Source: Linum tenue (taxonomy: Eukaryota > Streptophyta > Magnoliopsida > Malpighiales > Linaceae). Taken from it: a stretch of DNA of 64,000 nucleotides. The position numbers were made by a program, and so were the translations under genes. The DNA is taken from contig CAMGYJ010000008.1 in the NCBI GenBank assembly GCA_946122785.1, positions 17,943,475 through 18,007,474 of the forward strand, given 5' to 3'. The notes under the pieces were generated by a model. The model saw only the letters and a program-made list of their open reading frames with translations, ran no database searches and was not told where the DNA came from. Positions 21,207 through 31,576 of this stretch are shown here, piece by piece (the first letter of the stretch is position 1; each line of letters opens with the position of its first letter).

Positions 21207-22688
21207 ATGAAGCAGCCCTGCAAATCAGGTGCTTATAGCATCAGCAACCTTCCTGTAGAAGTGGTACAGCTTATTCTGAACTTCTTACCCATCAAAGACG
21301 CAGCCAGAACAAGTGTGTTGTCAAGGGACTGGAGGCACCATTGGAGGAGTATTCCTCGGCTTGTATTTGATGGTGATTTTGCTTCTCTCCGTTCACGTGA
21401 ATCCTGGTCTCGGTCCGATTTGAGGCAGCTTATGACGAGCATCTACCAAGCTCTTCAGGTTCATGATGGGCCAATAACCGAGTTTGTGCTTGCAATTCCG
21501 AGGTTAACCACCTATGCTAAGATTGATCATATACTTTGTTGCCTGTCCAGCAAAGGTGTCTTGAAACTTGAACTTCATTTTGACGATGATGAACCATTTG
21601 AGCGCGAGACCCATTCTTCCTTGTTCTCTGCCGTTCAGCTTACCTCTCTGAAGCTTGATGGCTGTAATTTGAAACCACCATCATGGTTCGAGGGATTTAG
21701 TAAAGCTAACCGTACTTGAACTGAAGATGGCAGCTGTGCTCCCTGAGTTCTTTGAGAGCTTCCTTCCAAAATGCCCTCTGCTGGAAGAATTAAAGATTTT
21801 GAATTGTCTGAACACTGAGGAGATCGAACTTGTTGCTCCATGTCTCAAAACATTTCTCATCTTTGGATATATTGGAAGTCTTCACTTCAAGCGTACACCA
21901 CTTCTTTCAGTGGTTTCAATTCTTGTTGATGATGAAGCTGATGAGAATGACATGGAAGTGGTATTTGCTAATCTCCCAGCACTGCAGCAGTTGTATCTTA
22001 GCTTTGAATTTCTGGAAGTAAGTCTGTTTCTCTACATTTTCCCGATTCTTGCAAACACAAAATTTCACTACTCATTACTGTGTATTATTCCTTTAGGAAC
22101 TTTGTATTGGAGGGCCTGTTCCCAGAAGACTTCCCACTCTTCTTCATTGTTTGGAAGATCTCGCACTGCGTTCGTGTGCATTTATCGACTACTACAATGG
22201 ATCGTTTGGGGATAGTGTTCTCTTTTGTCTCATCAGGAGTTCTCCCAATTTGAAAACACTCACAATGCAGGTTGGTTGATTCCTAGAATCTCAGAAGTCC
22301 TTTCCACCCACACCCAGTTTAGATGTTAGCCATGGGCTCATCTTCCTTGCTCCTTAATTAACTCATTTTTCTGTAGATGGAATCCGCAGGCAAGCTACCA
22401 GCTCTTCCGAGGAGAAATATCCCAGAATCTCAATCCTTGGAATCAGCAGGCAAGCTACCAGTTGTGGGTTGTATTCAGTGTCTTGCCGAGGTGAAGATTC
22501 TTGGCAGTTACGGCTCTCAATTTGAGCTGGACGTGGTGAAGTTTGTGTCAGCCAACGCCCCACAACTCCGCAGGATTCTCATTACGTCTGCAGATAAGCA
22601 AGGTCTCGAAAAAGGTCTGAAGTTCTTAGAGAGGGTAAGACGATGTAAACGTATTTCAAAGAATGCGGAGATCATACAACAGATATGA
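21207..22688 (+). pseudogene. F-box/FBD/LRR gene with one-base frameshift (plus-strand type)
   Basis: Exons 21207-22017, 22097-22270 and 22377-22688 reproduce the family plan. They carry the F-box at residues about 10-55 (ISNLPVEVVQLILNFLPIKD, WRHHWRSIPRLVFD), LRR-like segments and an FBD domain (CLAEVKILGSYGSQFELDVV). At 21702-21704 the sequence has one A too many (GFSKANRT then stop, where paralogues have GFSKLT). The frame shifts and ends after about 170 residues. After the shift the frame is clean to the end with good splice sites. So this is either a very young pseudogene or a one-base sequence error. Exon 3 contains a short internal duplication (GCAGGCAAGCTACCAG twice). A Helitron abuts its 5' side. 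Confidence 0.82.
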
Positions 22689-23384
22689 TGCTCTAGATCT
22701 TTGTTCTAGCTTGGTTACGCTCGTGGTCGCCGATGATTTAACTTTTGAAGCCGGAAGGAAATAGATTAAGCGAGAGGAATTGACTAAACTGGTGGCCAAA
22801 GTTAGGCTCATGTATCGGTATTATTATTTAGCTCAACATGAGGTTAACTTCTTAAGCTAGATACATGGATATGAAATTCTGCTGAGGTATCTAGATTGCA
22901 TGCTTATGAACAGGCATCTCCACAATGGAAATATCGATGATGAGTGCGTATTGCGTAGTACTAGACATTGGAGGTTTCATTGAATGAACATTCGTGGTTT
23001 AGAGTATTGAACATTAGCAGAATTTAGTAATCTTTAATGATTATGTTTTTCTAAAACCAAATTCTGTTATTCAGCATCCTGGAAACCTGAACTGGCCCTT
23101 GCCTTCTCCTTGGATGGTTTTGCCAAGAGATCATCTATTCAAAATGGACATAAATAAATGATTGTAAATCGAGCATAAAATCAGTACACAGAAAGCACAA
23201 ACGATTACAATAGACGAATAATTATCTGAGTAAAACTCATGCCAAGATGGCTGCTGAGCTCCAGTTGTTTATCGGCTACATGAAATGATGAAATGTGGAA
23301 ACATCTGCGCAAGAGAAGAAAATGAGCCTAGAAGATGCAAGCTATGCTAAAAACAGAAATGCTCATATCTCTCCACCATCATTG
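22689..23384. other. Convergent 3' flanks of two F-box genes
   Basis: AT-rich sequence between the plus-strand pseudogene and the minus-strand gene. No coding signal seen. The part near 23221-23300 resembles the 3' flank of the F-box gene ending at 33390 (ccagttgttt.. block), so it is probably duplicated 3' UTR. Confidence 0.5.
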
Positions 23385-24916
23385 TCAATACTCGTCGACC
23401 CGATTATATATAATCTCTGCTTCTTTAGAAACACGCTTATATCGCATCAGCTCCCTCATGAAATCCTTTTCCCTCTTGGGGTCGAAATTGTGTATAGGCA
23501 TAATGTGAATGAACCGAACTAGTGGGGCAGTGGCTAATACGAACCTCACCAGGTCCATTTCAACCTGAGCACCAAGGCTCTGCAGAATCGTGAACTCCCT
23601 AAGATGTTGAAGGCAAGCAAGGCAGTCCTCTGCTTCCAACAACCTCCGTATGCTGCTAACTTCATCATTTGCCGGCTGATAATATTCTTCGATACTGAAT
23701 CTGTACAGCTACGAGAGCATTTGTGAAGGAGCCGCCAAGTCAGCCTGAATACCCCAAATTCATGCACCTCATAAGTCCTAAAACCGAAAATTCAATTTGC
23801 AACACTACCAACCTGAACTGTGAGGCTACGCAGGTTGGGGGAACTCATGATCAAACATACAAACACGCGCTCCATCTCTGAATTATCAAAGACAAGATCA
23901 GTCATGTGTAGGACTGTTAACTGGTGAAGAGTGGTAGGAAGCCTGGCAGGGACATGCTTGAGCAAGGAACTATCAGTTGTTTCACCATCCCCATGAGCAA
24001 GGAACTGAGAGAAAACCAAACACAATGCCATTATGTAGCTCATAATAGCATTAGTGAGTCAAGCAAAATATGCAACAGTGGGATATAGAATGTGATGAAC
24101 TAGACTTACTCTCAGGAAATCATAGTTAACATGGAACTCCTGGAGTGCCGGAAGAGAAGCAAACAAAGGTACCATATCAGGTGTGTCGGCTTCAGACAAA
24201 TGAAGTGCGACAACTGACAGAAGTGGAGCATGCTTGAAGCAGATTTCCATGAAATAAGCCTCTAAGTTGAAGGACTTGAGAAATGGAGCCGCAATCTCGA
24301 GTTTATCAGAATGTCCACTACATTCTATAACCTCCAAACATTCAAGCATCGGACACTTTGGAAGGAAATCCACGAAGAAACCATCCGGCAAAGCAGCATC
24401 TACTAATTTAAGATTAGTAAGCTTACTAAAGCCGACGAACCAAGTTGGTGGTGTAAATACACAAGAATTCAGGTTCAGGGATTTCAGGTTAAGAGCAGAA
24501 AACAAAGAAGTATGTATCTTATAACCACCTGTGCTAGGGTTAGGACTTGAACACGAAAGTTTAAGGTCTTGGACACCTTTACTAGAAAGGTAACGGACGA
24601 TATGTTCAATCTCATCGCAGAACTCTAACCCAAGGACTGAAAGCTCAAACTTGGTGATCGGTCCATCATGAACAAGCAGGGTTCTGTAGACGCTCAGCAT
24701 TATAAGCTTACTCCTGGCTTCGAAGTCAGATTTCAATTGGGCAAAACCATTATCAAATACAAGTTGAGGAATACTTAGCCACTGATGTCTCCATTTCCTT
24801 GACAAGATGCTAGTTTTGGCTGCATCTTTGATGGGTAAGAACACGAGAATTCGCTGTATCACATCGGCAGGAAGGTCGGTGATTCTATCAGCACTGGACT
24901 CGCACACCCGCTTCAT
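23385..24916 (-). CDS. F-box/FBD/LRR-repeat protein, intact (440 aa)
   Basis: Exons 24916-24110, 24004-23813 and 23708-23385, phase 0, 1323 bp in total. F-box at residues about 10-55 (ITDLPADVIQRILVFLPIKD, KWRHQWLSIPQLVFD). LRR-like repeats follow (LFSALNLKSLNLNSCVFTPP, KCPMLECLEVIEC). Exon 2 contains ARLPTTLHQLTVLHMTDLV and CLIMSSPNLRSLTVQ. Exon 3 has the FBD domain (CLQHLREFTILQSLGAQVEM, DLVRFVLATAPL). The ATG is preceded by CAGG, which looks like the acceptor of a 5'-leader intron with donor AAG|GTAATC near 25014. It probably acts as a substrate receptor of an SCF ligase. It is convergent with the pseudogene at 21207-22688 and divergent from that at 26295. Confidence 0.88.
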
Positions 24917-25314
24917 CCTGCAGATGAATACACATTTCGACCAGCTAAATAGATACAGAAAGCGATTGGGAAACCAATTCGATTCAAGAGAAAGCTCAAA
25001 GACCAGTGGATTACCTTGCTGTGGAGGGTCGGTTACTTTGGCTAATGACTACGACCTGAAAGTGCCCAAACCCAAATCGAAACTCTGAAACACCAGAGAA
25101 CGGCAAAAATGGCGCTAAATCCCAAGAGAGGACGGGCGTTGTGCAGATTTACAGTCCCGATGTGATAATGAAATGTTGCGAAGAGCGATGGACGGAAGGT
25201 TTTTCTGGTTCACCGTGAGCTAGGGCTTGGGAGAGACTGGGAAGGGAGGGGGAAGGGGAAGCGGTAATTAGTTCCTTGTGTCATTTCATTTCTATTTCAA
25301 TTTTCAAATCATCT

Positions 25315-25400
25315 GAAAAATGGTAGGAAATTGGCGCCAATGCATTTGATTTGGCGCTCAAAAGAAAATTCAGTCCATGTGTATTTCCAGAAATACCCTC
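25315..25400 (-). promoter_or_regulatory. Conserved upstream block with perfect TTGGCGCCAA
   Basis: About 415 bp upstream of the start of the gene at 23385-24916. The perfect palindrome is at 25331-25340, then GCATTTGATTTGGCGC and CCAGAAATACCCTC. It matches the blocks at 4255-4345 and 8101-8180. Confidence 0.45.
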
Positions 25401-25439
25401 TTCTCAATTTCAAAGTTAACATGGGACGGCGGTGGGAAC

Positions 25440-25915
25440 TAGGAATGGCAATTTCGACCTGACCCGGTTTACCCGACCTGTTTGGTCTGTTTTGGGGCAG
25501 GTTGGACCCGCCCTGTAGGCGAGGCGAGGCAGGCATGAGTATCTCTCATAGACCCGACCTGCCTTGACCCGCCCCATTCTCAACCCGTTCTTGCATAAAT
25601 TACATGTAATCTTAGTAAAATAACTTAAGATTTTTCTCTTATTACATTATATTTTAGCTATAATAAAGTTGTAAATAAGTGAAAACATCAACTTCTTCAA
25701 TAATTTAACTACATTTTATCATATTATGGTTTATTTTTTGGTCTTTTAGTGAAAATAACAAATAGTTCTAATATTTTTCGCATAAATTACGTACTCATTG
25801 AATCGACCTGCCCCAACCCGCGACCCATGATAAATTACCCGACCTGGACCCGACCTGTCATGGACCGGGTATGGGTATCGAGAAACCCGCCCGGACGTGC
25901 CAATTACCATTCCTA
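25440..25915. mobile_element. hAT-type MITE, 476 bp, with 8-bp target duplication
   Basis: Terminal inverted repeats TAGGAATGGCAATT / AATTACCATTCCTA (one mismatch). The flanks are identical 8-bp duplications gtgggaac at 25432-25439 and 25916-25923. Both arms are rich in acccgacctg-type units and the centre is AT-rich. It belongs to the same family as the element embedded in the tandem array at 36.9-41 kb. It has no coding capacity. Confidence 0.9.
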
Positions 25916-26294
25916 GTGGGAACCATGGGAATCTCTCGGAATTGGAGTTTTAGAAACAAAAACAAACAATAAACAAGCATTATTCTGTCCGCAGAGATTT
26001 ACGGCAAGAACAATTTGGAAAACTCAAAGTTGTGGAGGTGGGATTAATCAATGAGGTCTGAAATACTAGCGGTTCAAATTTTTCTTCCTTTTTCTGATCG
26101 TGAAACTGTTCCCACTGTTTTTTCCGAGCTAAATCCATGCCTCCCAAACCCTAGCTTCAAGTCAATCAACAGTCTGCCTCTCAGTTCCCTCCGGCGCAAT
26201 ACAGGTACGTATCCCACTCTGTTTTTTAACAAGCTGGTTGAAGGAAATCGATTTCCTATTTGGTGGGATTGTAGGCTTTGTAGCCAGCAGCAGG

Positions 26295-27770
26295 ATGAAG
26301 CAACTATGCCAACCCAGTACCGATAGAATTAGCAACCTTCCTCCGAATGTGATGGAGCGCATTCTCACGTTCTTGCCCATAAAAGAAGCCGGCAGAACAA
26401 GCATCTTGTCAACGAAATGGAGGTTTTCCTGGAGGAACATTCCTCGACTTGTGTTTGATGGTGATTTTGCTTCAGTGAGTTCTGGAAAATACCAGTACGT
26501 CTTATTTAAGATAGTTACCGACATTCTCGAGGCTCTGAAGCTTCATGATGGGCCAATAACCGAGTTTGTCCTTGCAATACCTGGACTACAAACATCTGCC
26601 AGGGTTGATCTTTTAATCAGACACCTTAACAAGAAAGGTGTGAAGAAACTTGACCTGCATTTCTATGACCACAACCCTTTCCATGGAAATGTCAATGCTT
26701 CCTTGTTTCATGCTATTCAACTGACTTGTCTGAAACTCCGGGGTTGTAGACTGCCAGAAGCAGGGTTAAAAGTATTTACTAGCCTGACCGTGCTTGAACT
26801 AAGCACGGCGGCGGTGCCCTTTGATTTCTTTCACACTTTCCTGCCCAAAAAGTGTCCATTCCTTCAAGAGCTGAGGGTTTCCGACTGTTTGGTCCCTCCG
26901 AAGCTTCGACTAGTTGCTCCATATCTCAAAAACGTTTCTCCTTTCTGGGTATTTTGAGAGCATCCGTTTCGAGTCTGCTCCACTTCTTTCAGTAGTTTCA
27001 ATTCAACTAGATGATGTGATCGAAGACGAGGTTGAGAAGCCTAGTATGGTTGCTATGTGTGCTTCTCTTCCAGCACTCCAGCAACTTTGTGTTAGCTTTG
27101 AGTTCCTGGAGGTAAATCTGCTTCCTTATGTTGGTCCTACTTGCAATTTTGCAAACACCAGTTTAATCTCTCTACTCATTCCTGTGTGTGGTGCCCTTCT
27201 CAAGTTACTTGCTGAAGGATCAGTCCCCTACAGGCTTCCAGCCGTTCTTCACCACTTGAGAGTCGTTGAAGTGGGCTCATGTTCTTTTCCCCATTACGAT
27301 GGTTTGCTCGTGGAGATTGTTCTCTTCTGCCTAATCAGGAGTTCCCCAAACTTGCATACACTAACTATGCAGGTTGGTTTGCAGGATCTCGAAACATCCT
27401 TGGCACCCATCTAGTTACGTGGATCTTGTGCATCACAGTTAAATTCATTTTTCTGCAGATGGAAGCTCAAGGACAGGCACCTGCTATTCCGAGGCAAGAA
27501 GTGTTATCGGTGTCTGCTGAATCAGAGGGCTACCCTGAAAATGAAGATGGTTGTTTCCAATGTCTTCGAGAGGTGAGGATCCTCGGCAGCCATGGCTCAC
27601 AGCTTGAACTAGACGTGTTGAAATTTGTGTTAGCCAAAGCAGCGTTACTCCGCAGGGTTGTCATTAAGCCTTCAGATGAACTGGGCTGTGAATTGGGTCT
27701 TAGGTTTTTGAAGGAGGTGACACAATATAGGCGAGTATCAAAAGATGCAGAAGTAATATATGTAGTTTGA
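26295..27770 (+). pseudogene. F-box/FBD/LRR gene with one-base frameshift (plus-strand type)
   Basis: Exons 26295-27111, 27205-27372 and 27459-27770. F-box at residues about 10-55 (ISNLPPNVMERILTFLPIKE, KWRFSWRNIPRLVFD). LRR-like region and FBD domain (CLREVRILGSHGSQLELDVL) are recognisable. In the run ctcaaaaacg at about 26926-26933 there is one A too many relative to paralogues. The frame changes from LKNVSP.. to the expected LKTFLLSGYF, and the first frame ends after about 220 residues. All other sites are clean. As in the gene at 21207, the lesion is a single A in an A run, so recent decay or a sequence error are both possible. Confidence 0.82.
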
Positions 27771-28029
27771 TAAGACAATCTGGAGGATTGCCTGAAGGTT
27801 GGCAATTTTGTTGTAGCATTTTGTATTGCCACGCCCTCTTGTTGGGGAAAACTATGCCCTGCTTTGCTGTTGTTTGTAAAGTTAATCTGTTGCCTTGCTT
27901 TCACATTGCAACGACAGACTCTTCTGCTTGCCTGCAAACCTTTTGTCAAGGAGCCAAAATTTATGTATTTTTAACCCTCATAAATCCTGCTAGCAGGACC
28001 TTCAGCAGGCTAACACAAGTACACAACCA

Positions 28030-28356
28030 ACCTGAACTGTGAGCCTACGCTAGTTCGGGGAACTCATGATCAAACAAACAGAAACGCGCCCCAATCCCAT
28101 AGCATCACAGTCTATACGGCTCACTGCAAGGACTTCTAACAGGTGAAGAGTAGGAAGCCTGGCGGGCATATTTCTATCACCTGCAGCAAGGGACTAAGAG
28201 AAAACCAAGCACAATATATCACAGCATGAATGAACACAGCAATTGAGCAGAAGCTTTACATGAATGGCAATTTGCTTCAGGTAGGGTCAGATGTTCGGAT
28301 AGAATCAGATGTTCATGAATTTGGGCAAAAACCAGCATCAAAGACAAGTTCAGGAA
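28030..28356 (-). pseudogene. F-box gene remnant (minus-strand type)
   Basis: Minus-strand exon 2 is recognisable at about 28196-28040 (NMPARLPTLHLLEVLAVSR, then CLIMSSPN followed by a stop where paralogues have LRR). Immediately upstream, at about 28356-28285, a small piece of exon 1 remains (IPELVFDAGFCPNS). The rest of exon 1 is replaced by a LINE-like fragment, and exon 3 is missing. It was the minus-strand partner of the pseudogene at 26295-27770. Confidence 0.75.
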
Positions 28357-28364
28357 TTTGTCCA

Positions 28365-28640
28365 ATTTTAGTGATGCTCTTACATCCCTTCCACGTGCAG
28401 TGTTTTGGAGAATTTGGATGGAATCAAATGCACGCATATTCAGAGACGCAAAATCCACATCTTTCTCCACCACTGCTGTTCTCCAAAACATTTGCAGCAG
28501 GAACTTTGCTAACAGTATCCCTGCCACTTATGGAAAAGCTTTTCCTCTTTGCTATATGAATCGCAGTTTTCCACCCTCCATGAAACTCCCCGCAGCTAGC
28601 GTTGTCATGCCAAGCAGCTTTTCCCTTAAATTATAGTATG
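28365..28640 (+). mobile_element. LINE-derived fragment
   Basis: One plus-strand frame reads LPRAVFWRIWMESNARIF with following residues like the segment after the zinc-binding region of plant LINE reverse transcriptases (typical W-x-x-W-x-x-R-N-x-R-x-F pattern). It is short, has no catalytic motifs and is wedged between two F-box remnants. The assignment is tentative. Confidence 0.4.
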
Positions 28641-28780
28641 TTTTTCTTCAATAATTCTTCTTCTCATATCCTGACACCCATCCTTGGGAATAAGTCCTGT
28701 TTCTCCACATTATCTGACTCTAGCTAAGACATGAGTTTGTTGCTCATTACTTTGTTTACTTTCATCATGAACTTGCTGCA

Positions 28781-29277
28781 GGTAATATTCCCAGCAGACT
28801 TCCGATTGCTTTTCACCATTTGAAAGTTCTCGCTATACGATCTTGTTGGTTTATGCCTTACTACAATAGTTTTCTTGCGGAGGATGCTCTCTTTTGTTTG
28901 ATAAGGAGTTCCCGCGAACTTGCAAACGCATACAATGGAGGTTGGTTTTCAGATCCTCCAAAAAAATTTGCATGCTCACCGACCTTAGGTATTCAGATCC
29001 TCCTTGGTCCTTGAGTAATACATTTTGTAGCTGGAATGAGAGGCAATGGTTTCTTTCACTGTCTAGAAGAGGTGAAGATTCTTGGCAGCTTCGAGAGTTC
29101 GAGTCTCAGTTTGAGCTGGACTTGGTGAAGTTTGTATTGGCCAATGCCTCACAACTCTGCAAAGTTCTCATTAAGCCTTCGGATAAGCTCGTTCGTGAAG
29201 AGGGTTTGAAGTTTTGAAAGAGGGTGACACGATGTAAATATATTTCGAAGGATGCAGAAATCATACAACTGATTTGA
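28781..29277 (+). pseudogene. F-box/FBD gene remnant (plus-strand type; exons 2 and 3 only)
   Basis: Exon 2-like sequence gives SRLPIAFHHLKVLAIRSC and ALFCLIRSS. Exon 3-like sequence from about 29045 gives the FBD pieces LEEVKILGS, QFELDLVKFVLANASQLC and VLIKPSDK. These match the plus-strand genes at 21207 and 26295. Exon 1 is absent. Frameshifts and a stop (GLKF then TGA at about 29217) break the frame. It is the third plus-strand member of the convergent pairs. Confidence 0.8.
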
Positions 29278-29626
29278 TGAGCATCTGTATTATCGTCATT
29301 CTAGCTTAATTGATTAGGGGATCACCGATGAGCCAGAAGGAACTAGGGTCAAGCTTCACACCCAGCAGGCGTTTCTTCGTGAATGGAAAAGGTTGATGAT
29401 CCAATCATAAAATAGAAAAGGTATTATCTAATTCAACTTATCATTAAATTTTGTTACAATAAAACCAGGTGCTCATATGGATAGGAGTAATTTAGTACTT
29501 CACTAACAATGCAAATTTTTTTTATATACTCTCGCATCTTAGATGGAACAAACATGCTGAAAGAAGAGAGGTGGCTAAAGCACCGGATAGTTTTGTTCCA
29601 GATAAAAGGTGGTCTCAACACTGCTG

Positions 29627-31242
29627 TCAAAGTTGGCTCTCTGCATAAGTAAAGGGGTCATCACGTGTATCATTGTCAAAGATAACCTTTGCTTCTTTAG
29701 AAACACGTGTATATTGCATCACCTCGCTCATGAATTTCATAATCTTCTCGGCCGCCATTGCAAATCCAGGATTAACATGGACCAACCGAAGCAGTGGGGC
29801 AGTGGCCAGGACGAACCTCACAAGGTCCAGCTCAACCTGTGTACAAAGGCTGTGCTTAATTCTGAACTTTCTCAGATGCTGAAGGCAAGCAGAAGATCCA
29901 GGGCTGTCCCCTGCTGCTTCCAACAACCTCCATAAGCTGCTGCTAACTTCATCATTTGAACGCTGATCATCTCTCGGGCTCACCTGCAAGAGCATCAATT
30001 TGTTAAAGGAGCCTAAGCCAGGCTAGCTAGATGCTCACAAGTGCTGCCAACGATGCGCGACGAAAAAGCTCAGTTGGCAAACACACAAACGCCGCTACCT
30101 CAATTCTGAGCCTGCGCAGGTTGGGAGAGCTCATGATCAAACAAACTAAAACGCGCTCCATTCCAGGGCCTTCAAAGGCGTGAGATTTCAGGTAAAGGTC
30201 TTGTAACTGGTGATGAGGAGTAGGAAGCCTGGTGGGGACATTCTTCCCATCACCAGCAGCAAGGTCCTAGGAGAAAAACAACGATACAAACGACATAGTG
30301 ATATTACAACGACATGAATGAGTTGCAGCAGCAACCCAGCAGAAGGCTTCTATATATGTAAGAATTGAAAATAGCAAAGGAACTTACTTTCAGGACTGCA
30401 CCGTTAGCAAAGAAATGCCGGAGAGCCGGGAGAGATGCAAATAAGGATGCTATATCAGGTACGCGACAATGATGGAAATGAAGTAACAGGTCTGACAGAA
30501 GTGGAGTATCCGCGAAGCTGATAGCAACCAGTTCAAACCCCCAAAAGTGGAAGGATTTGAGAAATGGTGCCTTGATACGAACCTCAACAGCATGGCCCCA
30601 ACAACATCGAAGCCTCAAGGATTCAAGGATCGGGCACTTGGGAAGGAAACTGTCGAAGAAATCAAGGGGCAATCTAACATAGCCAAATTCGAGAAAGGTA
30701 AGCTTACTAAAGCCGACAAAGCAGGGCGGTGGTGTAAACACCAAAGCCTGGAGTTGCAGGGATTTCAGGTGAAGAGCAGAAAACAGGGAAGAATGCATTT
30801 GATATTTGTATAGGTCAACACAATCTTCGTCGTAGAGACATTCATCGGCAGAGTCAAAGTTCAAGGTGAAATGTTGGACACCTTTGTTGGAAAGGTAAAG
30901 AGGGAGGAGATCGATCTCGTGGTTGCAGGGGATGAATCCATGTATTGCGAGCACAAACTTGGTCACTGCTGCCCCATCATTAAGAAGCAGGCACCGGTAG
31001 ATGTTCGTCATTGCACGCCTACTCATCTCCTCCCTTTCAGATTTAACCTTGCCAAAAATGCTGGCAAACTCCCTATCAAAAACAAGTTCAGGAATACCTC
31101 TCCAGCGATGCCTCCATTGCATCGACAAGACGCTAGTTTTGGCGGCATCTTTGATGGGTAAGAACACGAGAATGCGATGCATCACGTCGGCAGGAAGGTT
31201 GGTGATTCTATCATCAGCACAGGACTCGCGGAGCCGCTGCAT
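29627..31242 (-). CDS. F-box/FBD/LRR-repeat protein, intact (459 aa)
   Basis: Exons 31242-30388, 30266-30099 and 29983-29627, phase 0, 1380 bp in total. F-box at residues about 10-56 (ITNLPADVMHRILVFLPIKD, WRHRWRGIPELVFD). LRR-like repeats follow (LFSALHLKSLQLQALVFTPP, KCPILESLRLRCC). Exon 2 has RLPTPHHQLQDLYLK and CLIMSSPNLRRLRIE. Exon 3 holds the FBD domain (CLQHLRKFRIKHS, ELDLVRFVLATAPLL) and a longer C-terminal tail than its paralogues. The usual 5'-leader splice donor seen upstream of other members is missing. It is replaced by an LTR-like segment (31411-31576) with a TATA box pointing at this gene. Predicted SCF substrate receptor. Confidence 0.88.
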
Positions 31243-31410
31243 CTTTCAGGCTACCTGCTTGTAGGAAGGAAGGCGGGAAATTGCAGAACAAAGCAAGCAG
31301 GAAATCAATCCGAGGCCGAAGAAAGCTCCAATGCCGTAACTTGGGAGAAAGCAGTAGAGTGTCTGTGGCAATCAATCCGAGTCTACTTGTACGAAACCAC
31401 TAATACACCA

Positions 31411-31576
31411 TGTAACAGAATTGGTTTCGTTCATCACCAAATTATATAGAGCAAGCTTGACCAACTGCAACCAGGAGACAGAATACTAATAAGGAATAAA
31501 ATAACCCCTAAATTATAATAAGGACAATTCTAATCCTAAACTAGCTAGGAATTATATATAGTAATTCTAACCAACA
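31411..31576 (-). mobile_element. Short LTR (TRIM- or copia-like) in the promoter of the F-box gene
   Basis: Read on the minus strand, a 166-bp segment begins TGTTGGTTAGAATT, contains CTCTATATAATTTGG, and ends CCAATTCTGTTACA. It is followed by TGGTGTATTAG, which resembles a primer binding site for initiator Met-tRNA (TGGTATCAGAG). A related but less complete segment lies upstream of the gene at 42866-44402 (about 44736-44850). No matching target duplication was found, so it is probably truncated. Confidence 0.5.
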
